Both the position numbers and the translations under genes were made by a program. Positions 1-9,637 of a DNA stretch of 64,000 nt are shown here, one piece after another; positions within the stretch are counted from its first letter, which is position 1; every line of letters begins with the position of its first letter. The stretch is from positions 2,542,001 to 2,606,000 of the forward strand of contig NZ_LR590481.1 of the NCBI RefSeq assembly GCF_901482605.1. The letters run 5' to 3'. The notes beneath the pieces are model-generated. The model made no database searches and had not been told where the DNA came from. It saw only the letters and a list, made by a program, of their open reading frames with translations. The stretch is from Hathewaya histolytica. GTDB lineage: Bacteria; Bacillota; Clostridia; Clostridiales; Clostridiaceae.

Positions 1-648
1 TCCTACACAAGCTATGGCAGCAATACCCATTGCAAGTCCCTTTAATCCTAGCATCGCTGTTAAAGCCATAGAACTTAAAGGAGAAGTACATATCATTTTC
101 ATTATTCCACCTAGTAAAAATCCCATAACAAGTGGTGATTGATCTGCTGCTACAGATATCATTTCACCAATATTTATTAAAGTAGCATTTACTATAGGAT
201 CCATAGCAAAAGCTATCCCTCTTGCTAATGGTGCTAGAATTAATGCTCCCAAAATAACATCTAATCCTTCTGGCAATTTCTTTTCTAATATTGGAGCTAT
301 AAACCCAACTATATATCCTGCAATGAATCCTGGTAATATTCCATATCCACCTACAGCAACACCTGCTGCAACTGCATATATTGGACTAGCACCCATATTA
401 ATAGAAACTAGGATAACCGCTGCTACTCCTCCAAGGCTTCCAGATGTAGCTCCAACTTTACCTAGAAAATCAATATGAAGTAAGTTTCCACTAATATACT
501 TATGAATGGCCTCTATTAAGAAAGTTGCTACTGCTGCATCTGCAAGGCCAGACATAGCTTTTTGTCCTTTAGGCATCTTTAAACTGAATATAGAAAATAA
601 AACAAGTGTAAAGACTAATAAACCTATACCTTTTATTATGGCAAACAT
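1..648 (-). CDS. PTS sugar transporter subunit IIC-like permease (3' end outside window)
   Basis: The first 216 residues of a membrane protein are visible and the frame runs off the left edge. It starts at the ATG at 648 after a G-rich ribosome site (GGGGGG, about 653-660). The translation is highly hydrophobic and glycine/alanine-rich, with long segments such as GVAVGGYGILPGFIAGYIVG. It resembles the PTS_EIIC_2 family (PF13303) of clostridial IIC-like membrane proteins. These are usually about 330-350 residues, so roughly a third is missing. No IIA or IIB partner is visible, so the substrate cannot be named. Family assignment is by memory of the pattern and is moderately secure. Confidence 0.7.
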   Translation of the reverse strand, partial: MFAIIKGIGLLVFTLVLFSIFSLKMPKGQKAMSGLADAAVATFLIEAIHKYISGNLLHIDFLGKVGATSGSLGGVAAVILVSINMGASPIYAVAAGVAVGGYGILPGFIAGYIVGFIAPILEKKLPEGLDVILGALILAPLARGIAFAMDPIVNATLINIGEMISVAADQSPLVMGFLLGGIMKMICTSPLSSMALTAMLGLKGLAMGIAAIACVG

Positions 649-1044
649 ATTATTCCCCCCAGTTTATTTATCTCCTTATTGCTCTAGGACTCCCTATTTG
701 TGACAGAATTAACAGTTACTTATTTAAATTTTCAAACAATTTAATTTATAATTATTTTACTTATCTCTATTAATATGCTATACTGTATATGGCAAAATTT
801 AAGTGAAATCTATTAGACATGTTGGCGCATGCCTAATTAAGCTCTTTGAGAGATATAGTCTTAAGGAGTTACCTAAATACATTGAAGATTTTACTTATAG
901 ATATTTTTTATAAAAAAATTGTGATTAATCAGTAATCACAATTTTTTAAATTAAATAAAGTATAAAACTTGCACTTCACTAAGTTACGTAAAGTTACAAG
1001 TTTTCTTTAAAAATTATTAGAAAATTTTTATTCTTCTCAAATTA
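649..1044. other. Intergenic region, 396 bp
   Basis: This gap carries the leader of the permease gene, a hairpin terminator (913-947), and a looser hairpin at about 962-1003 (AAAACTTG pairing with CAAGTTTT) that could also end the response-regulator transcript. A short open stretch at 803-913 on the plus strand reads like the C-terminus of a transposase (see findings). No gene is called. Confidence 0.6.
913..947. terminator. Bidirectional intrinsic terminator
   Basis: AAATTGTGATTA pairs with TAATCACAATTT around a short loop, with an A-run on one side and a T-run on the other. It would end the minus-strand two-component operon about 100 bp past its stop. Confidence 0.7.
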
Positions 1045-1887
1045 CTACTTTTCACAATAGAATACTAGACCATTCATAAATTTTTTAATGCTTATTTTAC
1101 CTCTTATTTTACTCTTTCCTCTTATATAGTCCATTTCTTTTTTTACTTGTTGAAAATTATAAAGTCCATTGGAGTATTCTATAAATATTTCATTCATATA
1201 ATCCTCTATTCCCAAATTAGCTAAGTTTATCATACCTACATTAGCTGTCCTTCTAATTCTTTGTTCCATAGATTTTGGATTTTCAGAAAATATAGCACAT
1301 AACTCTTTCATAGTATAATCAGACATACTTTTCTTATTTACTATTAGAAAATCAATTATGTTTATAATATCTTCACTTCCTATTTCACCCATTATACCTA
1401 TTCTCTGCATTAAAAACTTTAGTTTTTTAATATGTTCTTTAGTATTAGTTATTTCTTTAACTTGAATGTTGTCTTGACTTTTTTCAAAAATATTCTGAAT
1501 CTTGTTTAGTGTCCTATTCATTGTAATAGATTCAATTGATTTATTTAAAACTCTTTCTACTTCTATAGCATTAACTGGCTTATTTATGTAAAATTCCACT
1601 CCGCTTTCGTAGGCCTTAGCTATCATGTCTTTATCAGCAACTTGAGATAACATAATAAAATGAATAGAAGGTAATGTTTTCTTTATTTCTAATACTAAAG
1701 AAATCCCATCCTTTTCAGGCATTAACAAATCTACTAAAACTATATCTGGTTTTAAAATGGATATTTCTCTAAATCCATCATTACCATTTAAACTATGTCC
1801 TACTACCTCGCCTATATTATGATCCTCAATAATCATCTTTAAAATTTTTATTACATTAATATCATCTTCAACTATGAATATCTTCAT
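1045..1887 (-). CDS. Response regulator with YcbB-type output domain
   Basis: A 280-residue cytoplasmic transcriptional regulator. Residues 1-120 form a receiver domain with the acidic pair after FIVEDD, the phospho-acceptor Asp53 in VLVDLLMPEKDG, and the conserved lysine in YINKPVN. The C-terminal part (about 140-270) matches the YcbB DNA-binding domain seen in Bacillus GlnL. The frame extends four codons upstream to a TTG at 1899, but that stretch holds the ribosome site GAGG six bases before the ATG at 1887, so the ATG is preferred. It overlaps the kinase gene by about 20 bp, so the pair is translationally coupled. In Bacillus this pair responds to glutamine; the signal here is unknown. 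Confidence 0.82.
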   Translation of the reverse strand: MKIFIVEDDINVIKILKMIIEDHNIGEVVGHSLNGNDGFREISILKPDIVLVDLLMPEKDGISLVLEIKKTLPSIHFIMLSQVADKDMIAKAYESGVEFYINKPVNAIEVERVLNKSIESITMNRTLNKIQNIFEKSQDNIQVKEITNTKEHIKKLKFLMQRIGIMGEIGSEDIINIIDFLIVNKKSMSDYTMKELCAIFSENPKSMEQRIRRTANVGMINLANLGIEDYMNEIFIEYSNGLYNFQQVKKEMDYIRGKSKIRGKISIKKFMNGLVFYCEK

Positions 1888-3181
1888 ATCTATCCTCAAG
1901 TTCCTCCCTATTTAAATAAATTGAAAACTCTGTCCCCTTATTTTTTTTAGATTTCACCTTAATTTCTCCACCTAAAATATCCTCAACTATTTCTTTAACT
2001 AAACTTAAACCTATCCCCCGATTCACTTCCCCCGTAGTATAATTTATCTTAGTAGAATATCCTGGAGAAAATATAAATTCTAAATCACTATCTTCAATTC
2101 CTGAACCATTATCACCAATTATAAATACATAAAAATCATTTAAAATTTCTTGCTTAAAATAAATTATATTATCAACATCTACATTATTAAAAGCATCTAT
2201 AGAATTATTAAGTAAATTTCTAAATATGGACATAAGATAATAATGCTTCGTTGTGTAGAAATTATTCTGATAATTTATATTAAACTTAACATTAACTTCT
2301 CTATTCTTAGAATCATCCTTTATACTCTTTTCTAGTATATATAGCATATCTTTTAAATCCATACCCTCGTCTTTAAATTTATCATAAGTTAGTTCTCTAA
2401 CCCCTCTAACCACCAATACATATTCCTTCTTTATTTCATGTATATCTTTGGCTATAGCTAAAGCAGATTTCTCCCACAAATCATTATTTATATTAGCACG
2501 TATATTTTCAAATAACTTATATGCTTCTGTCATAGTTCTCTCTATATGATGCATGTTTTTTTCCATCCAAAACACTTCTGATTTTAGTTGAGAACTTAAA
2601 ATTAACAATTTCCTATACTTTTCTTCATGTTCCTTTTTTAATAAAAGTACATTATATAACTTAAAAATTTTTAAGATTACACATATAATGAGAGTTCTTA
2701 TTAATGCCACAACTATTAAGCTTATATTAATTCTAAAATTCATAATTCCTGAAGGAGTTCTAAGTATTATCTCTATTGCATTTGCCAAATAATCACTTAT
2801 TACAAGATTTGTAAAAAGTTTGTTTAGATGAAAATCTTTATTTTTTCTATTTAAAACTGAAAAAAATACTCCATAAAATAAATAGAAGAAGATTTCAGGA
2901 AAATATGCTAAAAATACTGATTCCATACTCCCATTAGTAATATAATGTAATATTATTCTCCATATGTACACAAATAAAGCCGTAAGCAAAGCTGTTTTAA
3001 TTGTACTAATATTTTCAAAATAATATAAAGCTATAGGAAATACTATTATACCCATAGATACCCTAAAATCAGGTACAAGAAAATACAACTGAATTTGTGA
3101 AACTAATGTAACGCACACTGCAATTAATAATACATTTCTTGAATCCTTTAATTTTTGATGCTTTCCCAAACTATTTATCAT
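1868..3181 (-). CDS. Membrane sensor histidine kinase, YcbA/GlnK-like
   Basis: A 437-residue kinase, first gene of the pair. The N-terminal half (about 15-190) has five or six membrane segments. A linker helix carries a His pair at 211-212 (KNMHHIERTM), the likely phosphorylation site; the classical HisKA motif is not obvious. The C-terminus is an ATPase domain with FRNLLNNSIDAF (N box), GDNGSGIEDSD (G1) and RGIGLSLVKEIV (G2). The start ATG at 3181 follows GGTGAGCTT. Architecture and partner agree with the YcbA/GlnK family. The sensed signal cannot be read from sequence. Confidence 0.82.
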   Translation of the reverse strand: MINSLGKHQKLKDSRNVLLIAVCVTLVSQIQLYFLVPDFRVSMGIIVFPIALYYFENISTIKTALLTALFVYIWRIILHYITNGSMESVFLAYFPEIFFYLFYGVFFSVLNRKNKDFHLNKLFTNLVISDYLANAIEIILRTPSGIMNFRINISLIVVALIRTLIICVILKIFKLYNVLLLKKEHEEKYRKLLILSSQLKSEVFWMEKNMHHIERTMTEAYKLFENIRANINNDLWEKSALAIAKDIHEIKKEYVLVVRGVRELTYDKFKDEGMDLKDMLYILEKSIKDDSKNREVNVKFNINYQNNFYTTKHYYLMSIFRNLLNNSIDAFNNVDVDNIIYFKQEILNDFYVFIIGDNGSGIEDSDLEFIFSPGYSTKINYTTGEVNRGIGLSLVKEIVEDILGGEIKVKSKKNKGTEFSIYLNREELEDRYEDIHS

Positions 3182-3324
3182 AAGCTCACCTTTTTACACA
3201 ATAATTCATTCATATAAAATTATATCATACAATTCAAAATTTATTTTATTATAATAAAATTTAATAACATGAGGAAAACGCATCAATTTTGTGAATATAT
3301 TAACTATAGTAATTACTAAGCATA

Positions 3325-3360
3325 AAAATAGCTCCTGCAAAGTTTTACAAGAGCTATTTT
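3325..3360 (-). terminator. Terminator after glyA
   Basis: Perfect 10-bp stem AAAATAGCTC / GAGCTATTTT, 92 bp downstream of the glyA stop, in the gap before the kinase gene. Confidence 0.7.
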
Positions 3361-3451
3361 ACAATATATAATAGTTTAAAGGGTTTTTTATTATTTATAG
3401 GGTAATTTATAACTTACAACCAATTATAAACTTAAATGTTTCATCATAAAC

Positions 3452-4684
3452 TTATTTATATAAGGGAAATTTAGCACATAATTTTTGTACTCTTTCCCTA
3501 ACAGGTTCTAAGTTACCCTCTTTGTTTTCAACTACGTAATTCATTATGTCTGCAATTTCAATCATTTCTTCTTTTCCAAATCCTCTTGTAGTCATAGCTG
3601 GAGTACCAATTCTTATTCCACTTGTTACGAATGGACTTTCAGTTTCTCCTGGAACAGTATTTTTATTAACTGTTATTCCAACTTCATCCAAAATCCTTTC
3701 CATTTCTTTTCCTGTTAATCCTTTATTTCTTAGGTCAATTAACAGTAAGTGATTATCTGTACCATTTGATACAATGTTAAATCCTTTTTCTATAAGACTA
3801 TCTGAAAGTTGTTTAGCATTTTCAACAACCTTTGTCATATAAACTTTAAACTCATCTGACATTGCTTCTTTGAAACAAACAGCTTTAGCTGCAATAGTAT
3901 GCATTAGTGGTCCACCTTGAATTCCTGGAAATATAGTTTTATCTATTTTTTTCGCAAATTCTTCCTTGCAAAGAATAATTCCACCTCTTGGTCCTCTTAA
4001 AGTTTTATGTGTAGTAGAAGTTACGAAATCTGCATATGGTACTGGATTTGGATGTAATCCTGCTGCAACTAATCCTGCTATATGAGCCATATCTACCATC
4101 ATATATGCATTTACTTTATCACAAATCTCTCTTATTCTTTTAAAATCTATTATTCTACTATAAGCACTGGCACCGGCTACAATTAGTTTTGGTTTCTCTT
4201 CTAATGCCTTTTTTTCGAAGGCATCATAATCTATATATCCTTCATCATTAACTCCATAAGCTATGAAGTTGTAAAGTTTTCCAGAAAAGTTAACTGGGCT
4301 TCCATGAGTTAAGTGTCCACCATGGGATAAATCCATACCTAAAACCTTATCTCCTGGTTCTAATATAGTAAAATAAACTCCCATATTTGCTTGTGAACCT
4401 GAGTGAGGTTGAACATTTGCATGCTCAGCTCCAAATAATTCTTTTAGCCTTTCCCTAGCTAAATTTTCTGCTACGTCTACATATTCACATCCACCATAAT
4501 ATCTTTTTCCTGGGTATCCTTCTGCATATTTGTTAGTTAATGGCGAACCCATAGCCTCCATAACAGCTTCACTTGTAAAGTTTTCTGATGCAATAAGTTC
4601 TATTTTTGTCTCCTGTCTTTTTATCTCTCCCTCAATGGCATTTAACAATTCTGGATCTACATTCTTTATGTTTTCGAATAACAT
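3452..4684 (-). CDS. glyA: Serine hydroxymethyltransferase
   Basis: A 410-residue PLP enzyme that interconverts serine and glycine with transfer of a one-carbon unit to tetrahydrofolate. The PLP lysine is Lys227 in [14 protein letters not shown]. Other family blocks are visible: [25 protein letters not shown] and [13 protein letters not shown]. The length is typical for the family. The ATG at 4684 follows AAAGGGG. It lies just downstream of the glycine cleavage operon on the same strand, but a strong terminator (4801-4840) and its own promoter (4741-4769) separate it, so it is a neighbouring unit in the same pathway. Confidence 0.97.
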   Translation of the reverse strand: MLFENIKNVDPELLNAIEGEIKRQETKIELIASENFTSEAVMEAMGSPLTNKYAEGYPGKRYYGGCEYVDVAENLARERLKELFGAEHANVQPHSGSQANMGVYFTILEPGDKVLGMDLSHGGHLTHGSPVNFSGKLYNFIAYGVNDEGYIDYDAFEKKALEEKPKLIVAGASAYSRIIDFKRIREICDKVNAYMMVDMAHIAGLVAAGLHPNPVPYADFVTSTTHKTLRGPRGGIILCKEEFAKKIDKTIFPGIQGGPLMHTIAAKAVCFKEAMSDEFKVYMTKVVENAKQLSDSLIEKGFNIVSNGTDNHLLLIDLRNKGLTGKEMERILDEVGITVNKNTVPGETESPFVTSGIRIGTPAMTTRGFGKEEMIEIADIMNYVVENKEGNLEPVRERVQKLCAKFPLYK

Positions 4685-4714
4685 ATTTAAAGCCCCTTTC
4701 TTAATTTACTTTTA

Positions 4715-4752
4715 TATAAATTATATTTTAAAGTATATAAATTATATTTTAA
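4715..4752 (-). repeat. 17-bp direct repeat in the glyA leader, 21-bp period
   Basis: TATAAATTATATTTTAA occurs exactly at 4715-4731 and 4736-4752. The second copy contains the -10 element of the predicted glyA promoter. The spacing equals two helical turns. Confidence 0.75.
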
Positions 4753-4769
4753 TATAACCTCAATCACAA
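4741..4769 (-). promoter_or_regulatory. Predicted sigma-A promoter of glyA
   Basis: Reading the minus strand, TTGTGA (4769-4764) and a perfect TATAAT (4746-4741) are separated by 17 bp, about 57 bp upstream of the glyA start. Confidence 0.6.
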
Positions 4770-4800
4770 TAATAAATTTAATTAATTACACACAAAAATA

Positions 4801-4840
4801 AACCGTGATTATAAGCTTCAACTAAATATAATCACGGTTT
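4801..4840 (-). terminator. Terminator after gcvPB
   Basis: A 13-bp stem AACCGTGATTATA / TATAATCACGGTT lies 36 bp beyond the gcvPB stop, with A/T-rich flanks. It closes the glycine cleavage operon before glyA. Confidence 0.8.
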
Positions 4841-4875
4841 AGAAATTTCTGCTTATATTACCTAAATAGGTATTA

Positions 4876-6327
4876 TTATTTCCAAGTTAATACTGGATTT
4901 CTAGCAGCAGTTGCTTCATCTAATCTTCTAACCGGAGTATTATGAGGTGCTTCCTTTAATATCTCTGGATTCTCTTTTGCCTCTTTACTTATTTTAATTA
5001 AAATATCTATAAAGGCATCAATAGTTTCTATACTTTCAGTCTCAGTTGGTTCTATCATCATAGCATTGTCAATTATTAGAGGAAAGTAAATTGTTGGTGG
5101 ATGATATCCATAATCTAAAAGTCTCTTTGCAATATCTAATGTGCTAACTTCTGAATCTTTGCCAAGTGCACCTAGAACAAATTCGTGTTTGCAAACTTTA
5201 TCTATTGGCAGATAATAATCATGTTTTAATTTTTCTTTCATATAGTTTGCATTTAAAACAGCTGTCGTACTAGCAGCTTTTATTCCTTCAGCCCCCATAG
5301 TCTTAATATAGGTATATGCTCTTATAAGCATACCAAAGTTTCCATAGAAAGCTTTTACTTTTCCTATTGATTCTGGTTTGTCATAGTTTAACATATATCT
5401 ATTCTCATTTTTTTCTACCATAGGCACAGGTAAGAATTTAATTAAATCCTTTTTAACCCCAACTGGACCACTGCCAGGACCTCCGCCTCCATGTGGCGTT
5501 GTAAATGTTTTGTGTAAATTTAAGTGAACTACGTCAAACCCCATATCTCCAGGTCTTGTAACTCCCATGATTGCATTCATGTTAGCTCCATCATAATAAA
5601 GAAGACCGCCAGCTTCATGGATTAATCTTTCTATTTCCTTTATATCTTCCTCAAATAACCCTAGAGTACTTGGATTTGTTAACATTAACCCTGCTACATT
5701 TTCATCTAAAACTTCTTTTAAGCTTTCTATATTTACAGAGCCATCCTTATTAGACTTTATTTCAACTACATCAAACCCTGCAACAGAAGCACTGGCTGGA
5801 TTTGTTCCATGAGCAGAATTTGGAACTATTATCTTAGTTCTATTAGATTCTCCTCTGCTTTCATGATAAGCTTTAATTATCATAAGGCCTGTAAGTTCAC
5901 CATGAGCACCAGCTGCTGGCTGTAATGTTACCTTATCCATACCAGTGATTTCTGATAACATTTCTCCTAATTCATACATTAGTCTTAGAGAGCCTTGAGT
6001 TGTTTCATCTGATTGATATGGATGAAGTGATGTAAACTTAGGTAGTGCTGCCATATCTTCATTAATTTTGGGATTATATTTCATTGTGCAAGACCCTAAT
6101 GGATAGAATCCAACATCTACACCATAGTTCTTCCTTGATAATAATGTATAATGTCTTACAACATCTAATTCACTTACCTCTGGTAAATTTGCTGCTTCAG
6201 CCCTCAAACTTTCTTTTGGTAAAATATCGCCTAATTCTATACCCTCTATTTCACATGGAGGCAATGAATATGCCTTTCTTCCTTCACTTGAAAGTTCAAA
6301 TATAACTTTAGAATAAGTATTGTTCAT
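4876..6327 (-). CDS. gcvPB: Glycine dehydrogenase (decarboxylating) subunit 2, P protein
   Basis: A 483-residue catalytic half of the split P protein of the glycine cleavage system. It binds PLP through the lysine in [20 protein letters not shown], decarboxylates glycine and passes the aminomethyl group to lipoyl-GcvH. The substrate-site stretch [13 protein letters not shown] near the N-terminus is intact. The start ATG at 6327 follows GGAGGTGATATAA and sits directly against the gcvPA stop, so translation is coupled. It is the last gene of gcvT-H-PA-PB. The split form is typical of Firmicutes and archaea. Confidence 0.96.
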   Translation of the reverse strand: MNNTYSKVIFELSSEGRKAYSLPPCEIEGIELGDILPKESLRAEAANLPEVSELDVVRHYTLLSRKNYGVDVGFYPLGSCTMKYNPKINEDMAALPKFTSLHPYQSDETTQGSLRLMYELGEMLSEITGMDKVTLQPAAGAHGELTGLMIIKAYHESRGESNRTKIIVPNSAHGTNPASASVAGFDVVEIKSNKDGSVNIESLKEVLDENVAGLMLTNPSTLGLFEEDIKEIERLIHEAGGLLYYDGANMNAIMGVTRPGDMGFDVVHLNLHKTFTTPHGGGGPGSGPVGVKKDLIKFLPVPMVEKNENRYMLNYDKPESIGKVKAFYGNFGMLIRAYTYIKTMGAEGIKAASTTAVLNANYMKEKLKHDYYLPIDKVCKHEFVLGALGKDSEVSTLDIAKRLLDYGYHPPTIYFPLIIDNAMMIEPTETESIETIDAFIDILIKISKEAKENPEILKEAPHNTPVRRLDEATAARNPVLTWK

Positions 6328-7668
6328 TTATATCACCTCCAAATGTTTAACAAGAGAATCTATTTCTTTTTTTGTTCTCTTTTCTGTTACACATAATAAG
6401 AAGGAGTTTTTAAGTTCTTCGTATTCTTTTTCTAAATCAAATCCACCTAGAATTCCCTTATTTAAAAGTTCCTTATTTATTTCTTCTACACTTTTTTCTG
6501 AAGTTATGGCAAATTCATTAAAGAATGGTTTATTAAATAGAGGTTTGTATTTACCACTTTTAATAAGTTCATTATAAGCATAATGTGCTTTTTTAGCACT
6601 TTGAATAGCTACTTCTTTTATTCCTTCTTTTCCTAGAAGACTGCAATATACAGCTGCTCCTACTGCCATAAGTCCTTGGTCAGAACATATATTTGAAGTT
6701 GCTTTTTCTCTTCTTATATGTTGCTCTCTTGCTTGAAGAGTTAAAACAAATGCTCTTTTTCCATCTACATCCTCAGTTTGACCAACTATTCTTCCTGGCA
6801 TTTTTCTCATTAATTTTTTAGTTACATTCATAAATCCAAGGTATGGCCCTCCGAAATTCAATGCTCCACCTAAAGATTGAGCATCTCCTACTGCTATATC
6901 TGCACCATATTCTGCAGGAGTTTTTAATATCCCTAGAGATATAGGCTCAACACCCATAATTAAAAGAGCCTTATTTTCGTGAACAATCTTTTCAACATCT
7001 TCTACTGGTTCAATTATGCCAAAGAAATTTGGACTTTGAACTATAACGCCAGCAGTTTCTTTATTTACCATAGAGTTTAATTTCTCAATATCTGTAACTC
7101 CATCATTCATATCTATTTCTTCAACATTAAAGCCATTAAATTTTCCATAAGTCTTAAGAACTTTTCTAGTTTCAGGATGAACAGTCTTGGATACAAGTAT
7201 ATTTTTCTTCTTTGTTGAAGCACATGCAAGCATAGCTGCTTCTGCGCATGCAGTTTGCCCATCATACATGGATGCATTTGAGACTTCCATACCAGTTAAT
7301 CTTGTAATCATACTTTGGAATTCGAATATCGCTTGTAAAGTCCCTTGACTTATCTCTGGTTGGTATGGTGTATATGAAGTATAGAATTCAGCCCTTGATA
7401 AAATGTGTTTTATTGCTGATGGAATATATCTATCATATGCACCTGCCCCTAAGAAACAAGTTAATTCATTACTACCTATATTTTGAGATGAAATTTCATT
7501 CACTAAAGAAGAAACTTCAAGTTCTGATTTTGGATCCTCTAAATTCAATTCTCTATTTAATAGTAAATCTTTTGGAACATCACTAAACAACTCGTCTAAA
7601 GAAGAAAGACCTATGGTTTTAAGCATCTCTTCTCTATCATTATCTGTTAAAGGAATATATGGAAACAT
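6328..7668 (-). CDS. gcvPA: Glycine dehydrogenase (decarboxylating) subunit 1, P protein
   Basis: A 446-residue subunit that pairs with GcvPB to form the P protein. It keeps the aminotransferase-like fold with the family blocks [36 protein letters not shown] and [14 protein letters not shown], but not the PLP lysine motif found in GcvPB. The ATG at 7668 follows GGAGGCATAATT and lies 2 bp from the gcvH stop. Length is normal. Confidence 0.96.
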   Translation of the reverse strand: MFPYIPLTDNDREEMLKTIGLSSLDELFSDVPKDLLLNRELNLEDPKSELEVSSLVNEISSQNIGSNELTCFLGAGAYDRYIPSAIKHILSRAEFYTSYTPYQPEISQGTLQAIFEFQSMITRLTGMEVSNASMYDGQTACAEAAMLACASTKKKNILVSKTVHPETRKVLKTYGKFNGFNVEEIDMNDGVTDIEKLNSMVNKETAGVIVQSPNFFGIIEPVEDVEKIVHENKALLIMGVEPISLGILKTPAEYGADIAVGDAQSLGGALNFGGPYLGFMNVTKKLMRKMPGRIVGQTEDVDGKRAFVLTLQAREQHIRREKATSNICSDQGLMAVGAAVYCSLLGKEGIKEVAIQSAKKAHYAYNELIKSGKYKPLFNKPFFNEFAITSEKSVEEINKELLNKGILGGFDLEKEYEELKNSFLLCVTEKRTKKEIDSLVKHLEVI

Positions 7669-7670
7669 AA

Positions 7671-8054
7671 TTATGCCTCCTCACTGACAAATTTCTTGTA
7701 ATCCTCTGCACTCATTAATTCTTCTAATTCTGACTTGTCCCCAACATTTACACAAACAACCCAATTTTCATATGGATCTTCGTTTAAAGCATCTGGAGTA
7801 TCTTCTAAAGACTCATTAACTTCTATAACTGTTCCACTTATTGGTGAAAATGCATCTGATGCAGCCTTAACTGATTCTATTGTTCCAAAAGTTTCATCTT
7901 TGCTTAATTCATCATCAATTGATGGTAATTCAACGTATACGATATCTCCTAATGCATCTTGAGCATAGTCAGTTATACCTATATAAGCTTTATCTCCATC
8001 TACTTTCACCCACTCGTGATCTTTACTATAAAGTAAGTTTTCTAATACTTTCAT
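7671..8054 (-). CDS. gcvH: Glycine cleavage system H protein
   Basis: A 127-residue lipoyl carrier that shuttles the aminomethyl intermediate between the P, T and L proteins. The lipoylation site is Lys63 in [11 protein letters not shown], within the barrel fold ([30 protein letters not shown]). It sits 77 bp after gcvT and 2 bp before gcvPA. No lipoate ligase or dihydrolipoyl dehydrogenase gene is visible nearby, so the L protein must be encoded elsewhere. Confidence 0.97.
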   Translation of the reverse strand: MKVLENLLYSKDHEWVKVDGDKAYIGITDYAQDALGDIVYVELPSIDDELSKDETFGTIESVKAASDAFSPISGTVIEVNESLEDTPDALNEDPYENWVVCVNVGDKSELEELMSAEDYKKFVSEEA

Positions 8055-8131
8055 GATTTCTCCCCCTTGATATGTTAGATAAATTAAAATATTAATATAT
8101 TATTATGAAAATACACAATTTAATTTGTTAT

Positions 8132-9229
8132 CTATTTTTTCAGGAATCTCTTTTTAATAGTCTTAGCTTTTAATGATCTATTTCTAACCTTTATTTCAAG
8201 TTCTGAATCTAACTCTGCATACTTAGCATCTATTAAAGCAAGTCCTATTGTCTTGTTTAATGTTGGTGATGCATATCCTGTAGTTACAAAACCAATCACT
8301 TCACCATCTTTAGCTACTTCATACCCATGTCTTGCAATTCCCTTATCTAGAAGCTCGAATCCAACTAGTTTTCTCTTAAGACCTTCTTCTTTTTGCTTCT
8401 TCAAAGCTTCTTTTCCAATAAAGTCTGATTCCTTGTTAAGCTTTACTGCAAAACCTAACCCAGCTTCTAAAGGTGAAATATCTTGTGATACCTCATTACC
8501 ATATAAAGGTAGGCTTGCTTCAAATCTTAAAGTATCTCTCGCACCTAAACCTGCTGGTTTTATGCCTTCATCTTTTCCTGCCTCTAAAATATCTCTCCAT
8601 ATTTTTACTATAGATTCATTGTCTGTGTATATTTCAAATCCATCTTCTCCAGTGTACCCTGTTCTAGATACCAAGCACTTACCCCCAGATATATTTACAT
8701 CAGAATCAAAATGGAAGAATTTTATTTTTGAAAGATCTGTATCAGTTAATTTTTGAAGAATTTTCTCAGCTTTAGGTCCTTGAATAGCAACCTGTGATAC
8801 CTTATTAGAAATATTAATTATTTCAACATCATAATTTCCCTTATTTTCTAACATCCATTGATAATCTTTTTCTTCATTACTAGCATTTACAACAAGTAAA
8901 TAATGTTCATTAGTGTATCTGTAAACCAAAAGATCATCTACAACACCACCATTTTCATAACACATAAACGTATATATAATCCCATTATCTTCTATAGTAC
9001 CTAAGTCATTCGTAATTAATTTTTGAATATAATCGAAGGCTTCTTTCCCTTTTATCTCCACTTCCCCCATGTGAGAAACATCAAATATACCTGCTACATT
9101 TCTAACAGCCTCATGTTCAGGAATTATTCCTTCGTATTGAACTGGTAATTCCCACCCAGCAAAATCAACAATCTTTCCTTTAAGATTTTTATGCTCTTCG
9201 TAAAGATTAGTTTTCTTAAGATTTTCCAT
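8132..9229 (-). CDS. gcvT: Aminomethyltransferase, glycine cleavage T protein
   Basis: A 365-residue folate enzyme that releases ammonia from aminomethyl-GcvH and forms 5,10-methylene-tetrahydrofolate. Family blocks present: FAGWELPVQYEGIIPEHEAVR, GIFDVSHMGEVEI, SRTGYTGEDGFEIY and PAGLGARDTLRFEA, followed by the C-terminal barrel domain. The ATG at 9229 follows GGGGGTATAATT. It is the first gene of the operon. Its 400-bp divergent leader carries a long hairpin (9317-9347) but no conserved glycine-aptamer core that I can find. Confidence 0.96.
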   Translation of the reverse strand: MENLKKTNLYEEHKNLKGKIVDFAGWELPVQYEGIIPEHEAVRNVAGIFDVSHMGEVEIKGKEAFDYIQKLITNDLGTIEDNGIIYTFMCYENGGVVDDLLVYRYTNEHYLLVVNASNEEKDYQWMLENKGNYDVEIINISNKVSQVAIQGPKAEKILQKLTDTDLSKIKFFHFDSDVNISGGKCLVSRTGYTGEDGFEIYTDNESIVKIWRDILEAGKDEGIKPAGLGARDTLRFEASLPLYGNEVSQDISPLEAGLGFAVKLNKESDFIGKEALKKQKEEGLKRKLVGFELLDKGIARHGYEVAKDGEVIGFVTTGYASPTLNKTIGLALIDAKYAELDSELEIKVRNRSLKAKTIKKRFLKK

Positions 9230-9637
9230 AATTATACCCCCTTATATTTAAGTTCTTTATAAATTATACATAGTATAATTTATATTTATGAAAAGATAAA
9301 TATAAATTAAATACATGGTACTAATTTTCATAAAATTTCTAAGTACCAATAATGATATAATACAGTATTCATTAAGTTATTTTTTGTCATATTAACGATA
9401 TTTATGATACTTTTGTAACAATCGTAATTACTGTAAAATCATTTCCTCATCATCTTAAATTTTATCATAGTATATTATGATTTTCAACGCTAACAATTTT
9501 TTTTAACTAATAGTTATTCTTAAGATTTTACAGATATCTTTTTATTTATTTTCTTTTTTTGATATAATACATATATACATCTAAGTATTCTAAAGGCTTT
9601 CTTAGAAAAAAACTTAAAATCATATGTGAGGTATAAT
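9230..9637. other. Divergent intergenic region between gcvT and the VCBS lipoprotein gene
   Basis: This 408-bp gap holds both leaders. On the minus strand there is a hairpin at 9317-9347 but no recognisable glycine riboswitch. On the plus strand TATAAT at 9563-9568 is a good -10 for the lipoprotein gene, without a clear -35. No gene is called. Confidence 0.5.
9317..9347 (-). promoter_or_regulatory. Leader hairpin upstream of gcvT
   Basis: GGTACT pairs with AGTACC, with an inner AATTTT/AAAATT stem. No T-run follows on either strand, so it does not look like a simple terminator. It may be an mRNA leader structure or an operator for the gcv operon. Confidence 0.4.

Noticed and set aside
820-900. 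Riboswitch-like GGCGCATGCC region
   Set aside because: No match to c-di-GMP, preQ1 or THF aptamer cores that I could recognise; a decayed coding fragment fits better.
9626-9637. GTG start of the VCBS lipoprotein
   Set aside because: The GTGAGG is the Shine-Dalgarno for the ATG at 9638, and the shorter form gives a normal signal peptide.
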